Of a stretch of DNA of 7,869 bases, positions 1 to 6,662 are shown piece after piece. This stretch comes from an uncultured Clostridia bacterium (GTDB taxonomy: Bacteria > Bacillota > Clostridia > RUG12999), in NCBI GenBank assembly GCA_938005345.1, contig CALLNG010000567.1, positions 1-7,869 on the forward strand, given 5' to 3'. The notes under the pieces are model-generated. The model made no database searches. It was not told the origin of the DNA and saw only the letters and a list, made by a program, of their open reading frames with translations. The stretch's first letter is position 1. Each line of letters starts with the position of its first letter. A program made the translations under genes and the position numbers.

Positions 1-200
1 GGTTCAACTACTACGACGTGCAGGTTTCGGAAGACGGTGAAAACTTTGAGGATGTTTCTTCCAATACCAGTTCGGGAACTACACTGGACTACGAATATAC
101 CGAAATTGGCAAGAAAGCACGGTATATCCGCATTGTCGGAAACGGTACATCGGAAGGAACTTGGTTCAGCGTCACGGAAGTGAAAGTGCTGGGAGAATAA
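1..200 (+). CDS. C-terminal end of a discoidin-like (F5/8 type C / CBM32) domain protein, 5' truncated
   Basis: This is the tail of a larger protein entering from the left edge. The reading frame is open from base 3 and ends at TAA 198-200, giving about 65 residues. The residues match the last strands of an F5/8 type C (discoidin, CBM32-like) fold: a YYDVQVSEDGENF strand-turn near the start, then ARYIRIVGNG and a closing FSVTEVKVLGE strand. This is the usual 'AryvRi...n...sitEvkvyG' ending of the family. Such domains usually bind galactose-type or other sugars and are often appended to secreted glycoside hydrolases or polysaccharide lyases. The catalytic part, if any, lies outside the window, so the enzyme class cannot be named. 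An internal GTG at 18 is not a credible start, because the domain fold clearly extends upstream of it. The next gene begins 16 bases after the stop, suggesting co-transcription. Confidence 0.8.
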   Translation, partial: FNYYDVQVSEDGENFEDVSSNTSSGTTLDYEYTEIGKKARYIRIVGNGTSEGTWFSVTEVKVLGE

Positions 201-208
201 AAAGGAGG
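201..208 (+). promoter_or_regulatory. Ribosome binding site of the jelly-roll protein gene
   Basis: AAAGGAGG lies 8 bases before the ATG at 217. It is a near-perfect Shine-Dalgarno sequence and fixes that start. It fills half of the 16-base gap after the preceding stop, leaving no room for a separate promoter. Confidence 0.85.
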
Positions 209-216
209 AGAACACG

Positions 217-2577
217 ATGAAACGGTGGTTAGCATTGCTTCTTTCGGTGGCCTTGCTGGGGGCGCCCTGCCTAACGGCAGGCGCCGCCGGCATCGCGGAG
301 GTGAAAGAAGATTTTGAAGGATATGCGTCCACAGACGAAATAAAAGACAACTGGTTCTTTGACGAAGGCGTGGTGGATGCGGACAAGGGGATCAAGAGCG
401 GCTCCATTACCCTGGAGCAAACGACAAACAAGGAAGGCTTGCCGACGCAGGCCGTGAAACTGACGGCCGCGCGGGTAGGCGGAGGAGGGCAGAAAGATAT
501 CTATTTCCAAAAGGATGGCGTGGACTTCACCGGTGAAATGGTAACGTCCTTCCGCATCCGGATTGGCGAGGATGAAGATTACCGGCAGGTTTTGTGGCGG
601 GAAAGCACCAGCGCTGGAACGTCCTTTATCAATGTACTGAACCTGTACGGGCAAAAGCTGCGTTGCTTTGACCAGGACGTCATGGATCCCGAAACCGGCA
701 CGCAGCTGCTGCTGGAAAAAAACGTATGGCATGACTTTGTCATTATTTCCACCCAGACGGTGGGCAGCCGGGAGATTCCCTATCAGGTGTACATCAATGG
801 AAAATTAATTGTGGAAAATACGTTTACGGCGGGAGACCAGCCCCGCACCTTTGTCAATACGGTGCGCTTTGACCACCGCTTTGACAACAACAATGTCAGC
901 AGTTATGATACCATGACAACGGAATTTGACGATATTTTAATTACCAAACGCTCTGCGCTGCCATTCGACAACATGACCTCTACGCCGGCTAACGGCGATG
1001 CATCTGTAGCGGCGGCAAATGGTACGATTCAAGTAGATTTTGGAACGCGTATGGACACTTCCACCATAACCAAGGAACACCTGACGCTGACCCAGTATTA
1101 TGAAGGGGAAACTACAGAAATTACGGACTATGAACTGGTTGTCAGCGCCTACGGGATGAAGCTGAACATGCCGGGCGGCTCTTTTATGGAGGAAGCAACC
1201 TACACCCTGACCATTGGCGATGTGTGCGATTTCCTAGGAAATATGCTGCCGGGCGAAAAACGCGAAATTTCATTTGAGACAGTGGGCGAACCTTATGTGC
1301 CGCAATATGTAACAGAAGAAATCGTATCATCCGATTTTAATTCCTTTACCGGCTCCCCCTCGTCGCCCATAGACGGCGTACCTAATGAGGGTACTATTGA
1401 AGCGGAACAAATTGACACGGGCCGCGGTACAAGCGCCAAGCTCACGATGGATACCAACACCACTACAGCCGGCCCCTGGGTGGGACTGAATGTGCCGGGC
1501 GGCAGTGTGCCAAATAGCGGTGTGGTGGTGCTGCAGGCCGACTTCCTGTTGACCACCAAAGACCATACCGCGCAGATTTTCACCATCAAAGACAGCGGCG
1601 GGCGCTGGAACACGGATCTAAACTTTTATAAAGACGGTTCGCTGAGTGTCATGAGTGGAAGCAATGTTGTGAAAAAATTGATGGACTATGACACCAATAC
1701 TTGGTATACGGTTAGGGAAGAAATCAATTTGGATACCAAAACCATTGACGTCTATGTCAACGGTACGCTATTGGTGGCGGGACAGCCGCTGCAGAACCAG
1801 TCGATGACAGATGTGCCGACCGCGCGTGTGACGATGATAAACCCATCCAAAACGGAGGGCAGCATCTATATTGACAATTTCTCCATCGGTACCAGAAAAG
1901 AAATGCCGGGCATTATGAAAGTAAAATTCCTGGATTCTTCTGGCATTCTGCGCAGCGGCCAGGCTCCGCAGGATACCGTGGAAATACAGCTGCTATTCTC
2001 CATGCCGATGAAACAGGAAACCATAACGGCGAAAAACATTCAGCTCAAACGCTCTGCGGAAGGAATCGCAGTGCCGTACAGCCTGGACTATGACAGCATG
2101 ACCAACACCGTTTCGCTGCGTCCGGAGAATCCGCTGGTAATGAATATGGAGTACCGCGTAGAAATTGCCGAAGCGGTGCAAGCAAACAACAGTGTATCAG
2201 TGGGAAGCGGCAAGGTAGAAATCTTTGAAAGCGCTGCGGGCGATTTTGGACGGACGCATCTAGCGGTGCTGGACGCGGAGGGCGAAGAAGTGCAGTCCAT
2301 CGCTGCACTGGAAAGCGGCGAAGAAGTGCGCGCCAGTGCGCAGCTGGAAAACAACACAGACGCTGAAAAGACGGCGACCGTGATTTTGGCGTGGTACCAA
2401 GGAGATACATTGGCGCAGGCGCAGACGCTTGCCGTGACATTGGACGCCTATAGCAGCGATACGTTTGAAACGGAACCCATCGCCGTGGAAAGCGCAGAAG
2501 GAAGCACGCTGCGCGTATTTGTCTGGAGCGGAGAATCCGGCAGGCAGGCGGTTTGCGAGCCGCTAACGGTACAATAA
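217..2577 (+). CDS. Secreted protein with duplicated jelly-roll and Ig-like domains
   Basis: This is a 786-residue exported protein of unknown function. Residues 1-24 form a Sec signal peptide (MKRW, a hydrophobic run, then a cleavage area around AGA-AG). Residues about 25-244 look like a concanavalin/LamG-type jelly roll: it opens with DFEGY, has a VYINGKLIV hairpin at 191-199 and closes with FDDILI at 237-242. Residues about 250-357 resemble an SbsA-type Ig-like domain, with a proline/asparagine-rich lead-in and the IQVDFGTRM strand at 271-279. Residues about 365-558 repeat the jelly roll (DVYVNGTLLV at 511-520), residues about 565-677 repeat the Ig-like domain, and residues about 680-786 form a final beta domain. 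No transmembrane anchor, SLH domain or sortase motif is seen, so it is probably released or held by binding. Jelly rolls of this sort commonly bind glycans, and some are lyases or hydrolases; I see no recognisable catalytic motif. Binding of an extracellular polysaccharide is an inference from fold and neighbours. Confidence 0.85.
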   Translation: MKRWLALLLSVALLGAPCLTAGAAGIAEVKEDFEGYASTDEIKDNWFFDEGVVDADKGIKSGSITLEQTTNKEGLPTQAVKLTAARVGGGGQKDIYFQKDGVDFTGEMVTSFRIRIGEDEDYRQVLWRESTSAGTSFINVLNLYGQKLRCFDQDVMDPETGTQLLLEKNVWHDFVIISTQTVGSREIPYQVYINGKLIVENTFTAGDQPRTFVNTVRFDHRFDNNNVSSYDTMTTEFDDILITKRSALPFDNMTSTPANGDASVAAANGTIQVDFGTRMDTSTITKEHLTLTQYYEGETTEITDYELVVSAYGMKLNMPGGSFMEEATYTLTIGDVCDFLGNMLPGEKREISFETVGEPYVPQYVTEEIVSSDFNSFTGSPSSPIDGVPNEGTIEAEQIDTGRGTSAKLTMDTNTTTAGPWVGLNVPGGSVPNSGVVVLQADFLLTTKDHTAQIFTIKDSGGRWNTDLNFYKDGSLSVMSGSNVVKKLMDYDTNTWYTVREEINLDTKTIDVYVNGTLLVAGQPLQNQSMTDVPTARVTMINPSKTEGSIYIDNFSIGTRKEMPGIMKVKFLDSSGILRSGQAPQDTVEIQLLFSMPMKQETITAKNIQLKRSAEGIAVPYSLDYDSMTNTVSLRPENPLVMNMEYRVEIAEAVQANNSVSVGSGKVEIFESAAGDFGRTHLAVLDAEGEEVQSIAALESGEEVRASAQLENNTDAEKTATVILAWYQGDTLAQAQTLAVTLDAYSSDTFETEPIAVESAEGSTLRVFVWSGESGRQAVCEPLTVQ
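289..1287 (+). repeat. First copy of the jelly-roll + Ig-like unit (protein-level repeat)
   Basis: This encodes residues 25-357 of the 786-residue secreted protein. It pairs with the second copy at 1309-2247. Landmarks shared with copy two are the VYINGKLIV hairpin (191-199) and the IQVDFGTRMDTSTIT stretch (271-285). The similarity is at protein level only; the DNA has diverged too far to count as a nucleotide repeat. Confidence 0.6.
1309..2247 (+). repeat. Second copy of the jelly-roll + Ig-like unit (protein-level repeat)
   Basis: This encodes residues 365-677. VYVNGTLLV (512-520) aligns with VYINGKLIV (191-199), and the segment 590-610 aligns without gaps to 271-291 with 8 of 21 residues identical. 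The offsets between copies are nearly constant (321 and 319 residues), as expected for a tandem duplication of a two-domain unit. Confidence 0.6.
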
Positions 2578-2581
2578 AAAC

Positions 2582-2586
2582 GGGGG
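2582..2586 (+). promoter_or_regulatory. Weak ribosome binding site before the GTG-started regulator
   Basis: GGGGG lies 7 bases before the GTG at 2594. This is poorer than the AGGAGG-type sites of the neighbouring genes. Together with the GTG start it suggests that the regulator is translated less than the surface proteins around it (inference). Confidence 0.55.
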
Positions 2587-2593
2587 TATAGAT

Positions 2594-4891
2594 GTGAAGG
2601 GAAAACGGAGAATCTACATGGCCTGGGCCGTGTCCTATATCATTCTGCTAGTGCTGCCCATTTTTGCAGGATTGGTGATTTATTCCTATATGTTTGGCGT
2701 GGTCAAGGAGGAAATCACCCGTTCCAACCAAATGATGGTGCAAAACATGCAGCGGGAGACGGACAGCATCCTTGGAGAAGTGGAACGCATCTATGCCCAA
2801 GTTGCAATTGACCGGACTATCACGGAGCTTCTGGGAAGCCAGTTGCCTGTAGACAGCGAACTGCGCTACGGTATGAGTGATGCGGCGCAGAATTTGAGCG
2901 TCTACGTGGCGCAGGAAAGCGCAATTTCAGAATTTTATATTATGATCCCCAGTCTAGACTATTGCATTACGCCCACTGCCAGCCGCCCGATTAGCGACTA
3001 TTTTCTGCACTACCGGGGCATGAGCATGGAGGACATGAACCAAATCAAAAATGCGGTGCTCAGCGCACCGGGCAGCCACATTTTTTCCCGGAGCCTTACG
3101 GATTCGGCGGGCGTGACCAGAGAAACAATTGTTTTGGCACAGACGCTGCCGCTGGGAGAAAAACAGGTCCTGGGCGCGGCGGTCGTGGAAATCAGCCAAA
3201 ATGAGCTGCTTTCTGCAATAGAAGAAAATGCGCCGGAGCGCATGGGAAAGATTTATATTTTGGATAAAAACAACCAACTGATTCCCGGGACAGGCGACCC
3301 GGATATCGATGTCACCCAGCTGCTCAGTGACGAGGAAATTGAAAAGAAAACCATTCAGGGAACCAATCTTTATGTTATCCAGTCCCGCTCTGCCAGCAGC
3401 GGCTGGCGTTACATTTCAGTGGTGACAGATGACGTATTTATGGCGCGGATGCACAAACCGTTGGCTATTGTCCTGCTGATGGCGGCCGTTTATATTTTAA
3501 TTGCAGGTATTGCGGGCGCAATGCTGCTGCGGCGCAACTACCAGCCGTTTAGCAACTTGCTTGCCGCCGTGAGGGAACGGACGGGCGCAGAGTTTGACCA
3601 GGAAGGAAAAATAGATGAATACGCTTTCATTGAGCAAGCGCTGAGCAAAGTGGTGACGGAAAAAGAGCATGTGGACACCTTTTTGCGGCAGCAAAAGAAC
3701 GTGTTGCGGCGCAATTTTCTCGAACGCTTGCTGCAAGGCAACATTCATTCTTCCATTCCGGTGGAAGAATCGCTGGAAGCCTTTCAAATTCCGGTGGTGT
3801 CCCACAGGGCGGTAGTCGTGTTGCTGTCGCCGGAGGACGTGGAGCAACTGTTTGCGGAGGAAAGTACGCTTACAGCGGAAAAACGCCAGGAACTTGCTAT
3901 GGTCATTTTGGAAAACATTTTCACGGAAATTGCGTCCCGCCATGGCAGTGCATTCGGCGTTGTGATAGATGAGTTTTTGGCGTGCTGTATTTTGCTGCGG
4001 GAGGAAGATTTGCCGCGCCGCCGCAAGCTGCTGGACAAGGATTTGGATGAATGTGCCGAAGTAGTGCAAAGTAATTTTGAGTTTGAGTTTCTAGCCGCTA
4101 TCAGCGAGGTGCACGATTTAGAGGAAGGCATGGACATTGCCTACAAGGAAGCGCTGACAGCGATGGAATATAAAATCATCAACCAGGAAACAAGGCGTAT
4201 CTGGTATGCGGATTTGCAGGAAAAACAGCAGTCTGGGTACTATTATCCGCTGGAAAAGGAACGGCAGATTATCTATCTGGTCCGCTCCGGTAACAAGGAA
4301 GAGGCGGAAGCGGTGCTGGAGGAAGTGTTTCAAAGGAATTTTGAATCGGACATTTTGCCCATGCAGCTGGTAAGATGTTTGATGTTTGACATTGCCAGCA
4401 CCATGATTAAAACCATTCAGGAAGTGTTTGGCGACCACCAGGAGGAATTTTTGGACAGCTTAAAACCGGTGGACCGCATCATGCGCTGTGACAACATCCG
4501 CGATTTGCGCGCGGTGGTCAGCGACATTTTGTCCACGGTGTGCGAATATGTGGAGCAGCAGGAAAAAAACAAAATTTGCAGCAAGGTGGAACAGTTCGTA
4601 CAAGAAAATTATTCCAACACCAATTTGAGCGTGGCGGGCATTGCGGATTATTTGAAAGTACATCCGGGCTATGTCTCCACCTCGTTCAAAAAGCAGACCG
4701 GTATGCGTCTGCTGGATTATATCAGCGAAGTGAGGATAGAAAAAGCAAAGGTGCTGCTGCGGGAAACCGGGCACACCATAGAAGAAATCTCGGGCGCGGT
4801 GGGATACGCCAGTCCCGGGACCTTCATGCGGGTATTTAAGAAAATGGAAGGGGTCACGCCGACCCAGTTTCGCAGCGGCGTACGCCCCTAA
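2594..4891 (+). CDS. Membrane-anchored AraC-family one-component regulator
   Basis: This 765-residue protein probably senses an extracytoplasmic signal and regulates transcription directly. Residues about 9-33 are a first transmembrane helix after a basic KGKRR start. Residues about 34-289 form the outside sensor, with dCache-like features (GKIYILDKNNQLI, then SGWRYISVV). Residues 290-312 are the second transmembrane helix, followed by RRNYQPF. The cytoplasmic part has a charged helical linker and a middle domain of unknown fold. Residues about 660-765 are an AraC-type double helix-turn-helix, with VHPGYVSTSFKK in the first motif and VGYASPGTFMRVFKK plus a closing TPTQFR in the second. No receiver or histidine kinase domain is present, so it is not a two-component protein. 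From memory the layout matches Bacillus subtilis YtdP (about the same length), and such proteins often sit beside carbohydrate uptake genes. GTG at 2594 is chosen because it supplies the basic N-terminus; ATG at 2618 would remove it. The ligand is unknown. Confidence 0.9.
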   Translation: MKGKRRIYMAWAVSYIILLVLPIFAGLVIYSYMFGVVKEEITRSNQMMVQNMQRETDSILGEVERIYAQVAIDRTITELLGSQLPVDSELRYGMSDAAQNLSVYVAQESAISEFYIMIPSLDYCITPTASRPISDYFLHYRGMSMEDMNQIKNAVLSAPGSHIFSRSLTDSAGVTRETIVLAQTLPLGEKQVLGAAVVEISQNELLSAIEENAPERMGKIYILDKNNQLIPGTGDPDIDVTQLLSDEEIEKKTIQGTNLYVIQSRSASSGWRYISVVTDDVFMARMHKPLAIVLLMAAVYILIAGIAGAMLLRRNYQPFSNLLAAVRERTGAEFDQEGKIDEYAFIEQALSKVVTEKEHVDTFLRQQKNVLRRNFLERLLQGNIHSSIPVEESLEAFQIPVVSHRAVVVLLSPEDVEQLFAEESTLTAEKRQELAMVILENIFTEIASRHGSAFGVVIDEFLACCILLREEDLPRRRKLLDKDLDECAEVVQSNFEFEFLAAISEVHDLEEGMDIAYKEALTAMEYKIINQETRRIWYADLQEKQQSGYYYPLEKERQIIYLVRSGNKEEAEAVLEEVFQRNFESDILPMQLVRCLMFDIASTMIKTIQEVFGDHQEEFLDSLKPVDRIMRCDNIRDLRAVVSDILSTVCEYVEQQEKNKICSKVEQFVQENYSNTNLSVAGIADYLKVHPGYVSTSFKKQTGMRLLDYISEVRIEKAKVLLRETGHTIEEISGAVGYASPGTFMRVFKKMEGVTPTQFRSGVRP

Positions 4892-4903
4892 GAAACAAAA
4901 CGC

Positions 4904-4910
4904 GGGGAGG
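4904..4910 (+). promoter_or_regulatory. Ribosome binding site of the 579-residue SLH protein gene
   Basis: GGGGAGG lies 7 bases before the ATG at 4918. It sits in the 26-base gap after the regulator stop, the longest gap in the window. I see no inverted repeat or T-run there, so no terminator separates the two genes. Confidence 0.8.
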
Positions 4911-4917
4911 AATTGAA

Positions 4918-6657
4918 ATGAAACGAAAATGGTTTATCCTATTGGCGGCGGTGCTTGCGCTCGCTGCCTTAGCGGCGGACGATAGTGCGAAGCCGCTGAC
5001 AATCAACATTAGCCGCGACGTGAAAACGCAGGTAATTACCGCCAGCGGCATTTACCAAAATGGATATGGGCAAATGATGACTGTAGTTGCGGAACTGTTG
5101 CAAGAATCCGGGGACGGAGAAGGCACGGTGGATGCAGCCCTGGCGCCGGTTTATTTGAACCAGTTTTTTGTCACAGGCGAATCGGGCGCTTATTCGCATA
5201 GTTTCCGCATTCCGGACGATAGTACGGTCGGCACTTACCGCATCACCATAACAGCGGCAGATACGGGCCTGAGCGATTACGGCGATATCGTATTTGTGAG
5301 CGAGCAGGAGCAGCTGGACGCGGTTGCACTGCTACGGGAGGCCGCCAATACCAGCGGATCGGAAGAACAAGTGGCGCAGGCGGTCGGAGACGTCCTGGTG
5401 GAAAAATCGGCGGAACTCATGCTGGATATGACGGAGTATAACAAGCTGGGCAGCCGTGCACAAAAAGTCAACGCGCTGGTGGCAGCCGGCGTGAAAGCGC
5501 AGCAGCCGCAGGACGTGGTAGCGGTGTATGAAATTTTCCATCCGGCTATGGCAGTGGCGTCGGTGGAAGGGTGCGGCGCGGAAAATGTTGCAGCGGTATT
5601 AGAGCAGTACAGCGATGTCATCAGCGTGGATTTGACACAGCTGGAGGGGCTCAATGAAGAGGCACAGCAGTATGCCCTGAACTATCTGCAAAGCGGGTCC
5701 TATGACGCGCCGGAAGATATAGAAACAGCCTATGGCGATGCGCTGCTGCTGGGAACAGTTTCCAAACCGGAAAACTATTCGGAAATCCAGCAGGCCTTAC
5801 TGGTAACCTATGCGGACAAAATGCAGCTGGATACCACGAAATACAACCAAATTTCCAATAAAAACAATGTATTTATTGCCATGCTGAATGTAAATTACCA
5901 ATCGGTTGACCAACTGAGAACTGCGTTCTACCAGGCAGTAGACAACCAGCTGAACGCTGAGAAAACACCGGGCGGCGGTGGTGGTACCGGCGGCGGTGGC
6001 GGCGGAAGCATTGGCGGCGGCGGTGGTGGCGGCACCACAGTCAGCGGCGGCGTCTCTGGCCAGCCGGCATTGCCGGGCAGCGGCGGCAGCGAAGAACCGC
6101 AAAGCGGCGTATTCCAGGATATGGACAGCACACCGTGGGCACAGGAAGCAGTGCAGCAGCTGTATGACAAAGGAGTGGTGCAGGCGTCCGCAGACGGACG
6201 GTTCCGTCCGGAGGATTCCATCACCCGTGCAGAATTTTTGGCTATGATTGTGCGTGCATTTGGGCTGGAGCAAGCGGGCCAGACCACCACATTCCAGGAC
6301 GTGGCGCAGAGCGACTGGTATTATGGCATCGTAGCGGCAGCGCAGGCTAGCGGTATTGTACAAGGAGCAGGAGACGGCACATTTTCACCCAACGCCAACA
6401 TCTCCCGCCAGGATATGGCGGTCATGATGGACCGTGCGGCCAAAGTGTGTGGCGTGACTTTTGGAACAGGCGGCGGCACGGTGGCCTTTACGGACGCGGA
6501 CCAAATTGCTGGCTATGCAGTAGAGGCGGTTGAAACCATGCGCCGGGCAGGCATTTTGAACGGGAACGGAGACGGCACCTTTGCGCCGCAGCAACAGGCA
6601 ACGCGTGCAGAGAGTGCGAAAATGATTGCAGCCGTCATGGCGGTAGCAGGGAGGTAG
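4918..6657 (+). CDS. Secreted protein with helical repeats, polyglycine linker and C-terminal SLH anchor
   Basis: This is a 579-residue surface protein of unknown function. Residues 1-20 are a signal peptide (MKRKWFILL, an Ala/Leu-rich core, cleavage near ALA-AD). Residues about 24-125 look like an Ig-like beta sandwich ending in STVGTYRITITA. Residues about 135-349 hold three diverged mainly helical repeats, each with a D-x-T motif (D170, D238, D305). Residues 352-396 are a flexible linker rich in Gly, then Ser/Pro. Residues 397-579 carry three SLH domains, whose binding motifs read TRAE (436-439), SRQD (496-499) and TRAE (562-565). SLH triplets are known to bind pyruvylated secondary cell-wall polymers, so this protein should sit on the cell surface with its N-terminal part projecting outward. 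No catalytic motif is seen. A role as an adhesin, glycan binder or scaffold is inference. The next gene starts 5 bases after the stop, and its ribosome binding site overlaps this gene's last codons. Confidence 0.88.
   Translation: MKRKWFILLAAVLALAALAADDSAKPLTINISRDVKTQVITASGIYQNGYGQMMTVVAELLQESGDGEGTVDAALAPVYLNQFFVTGESGAYSHSFRIPDDSTVGTYRITITAADTGLSDYGDIVFVSEQEQLDAVALLREAANTSGSEEQVAQAVGDVLVEKSAELMLDMTEYNKLGSRAQKVNALVAAGVKAQQPQDVVAVYEIFHPAMAVASVEGCGAENVAAVLEQYSDVISVDLTQLEGLNEEAQQYALNYLQSGSYDAPEDIETAYGDALLLGTVSKPENYSEIQQALLVTYADKMQLDTTKYNQISNKNNVFIAMLNVNYQSVDQLRTAFYQAVDNQLNAEKTPGGGGGTGGGGGGSIGGGGGGGTTVSGGVSGQPALPGSGGSEEPQSGVFQDMDSTPWAQEAVQQLYDKGVVQASADGRFRPEDSITRAEFLAMIVRAFGLEQAGQTTTFQDVAQSDWYYGIVAAAQASGIVQGAGDGTFSPNANISRQDMAVMMDRAAKVCGVTFGTGGGTVAFTDADQIAGYAVEAVETMRRAGILNGNGDGTFAPQQQATRAESAKMIAAVMAVAGR
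5320..5964 (+). repeat. Three diverged tandem protein repeats (helical, D-x-T motif)
   Basis: The repeats cover residues about 135-218, 219-281 and 287-349 of the 579-residue SLH protein. Each has a hydrophobic helix, then a V/L-D-x-T motif (DMTEY at 170, DLTQL at 238, DTTKY at 305), then a second helix, and an acidic D-V/I/L step about 30 residues on. Repeats one and two have identical spacing from the motif Asp to that step (D170 to D200, D238 to D268); repeat three is two residues shorter. I do not recognise the family. Confidence 0.55.
5971..6033 (+). repeat. GGN simple repeat encoding a polyglycine linker
   Basis: There are 18 glycine codons among 21, nearly all GGC or GGT, interrupted only by one Thr, one Ser and one Ile codon. 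The tract forms the flexible linker between the helical repeats and the SLH domains. The low-complexity DNA could change length by replication slippage in multiples of three without breaking the frame (inference). Confidence 0.9.
6648..6654 (+). promoter_or_regulatory. Ribosome binding site overlapping the end of the upstream gene
   Basis: AGGGAGG lies 8 bases before the ATG at 6663 and inside the last codons of the 579-residue protein, just before its TAG at 6655-6657. This arrangement favours translational coupling of the two SLH proteins. Confidence 0.8.
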
Positions 6658-6662
6658 AAGAC

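Noticed and set aside
217..291. Possible lipoprotein signal because of a Cys at residue 18 of the jelly-roll protein
   Set aside because: The residues before the Cys are G-A-P. A proline at position -1 does not fit a lipobox, and a normal signal peptidase I site follows at AGA-AG.
2460..2593. Internal promoter for the regulator gene, prompted by a TTGAAA-like hexamer near 2464
   Set aside because: No TATAAT-like element lies at a suitable distance downstream, and the hexamer is within coding sequence.
2618..2620. Alternative ATG start for the membrane regulator
   Set aside because: It would remove the basic KGKRR segment that precedes the first transmembrane helix, and it lacks a well-placed ribosome binding site. 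GTG at 2594 is preferred.
3497..4069. 190-codon minus-strand open frame inside the regulator gene
   Set aside because: It lies wholly within a gene with clear AraC and membrane-sensor features, its translation is rich in His/Gln/Arg without domain character, and no plausible start signal was seen.
4540..4839. 99-codon plus-strand open frame overlapping the regulator's HTH region
   Set aside because: It is an out-of-frame shadow. The overlapping frame encodes the conserved AraC double HTH.
4892..4917. Terminator or promoter in the longest intergenic gap
   Set aside because: The 26 bases contain only a short A-rich stretch and the ribosome binding site. There is no hairpin with a T-run and no -35/-10 pair.
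5797..6363. Long minus-strand open frames across the glycine-rich tract, including a proline-rich one at 5928-6290
   Set aside because: They are antisense shadows of the 579-residue SLH gene. The proline run is simply the complement of GGN glycine codons, and neither frame has a ribosome binding site or recognisable domain.
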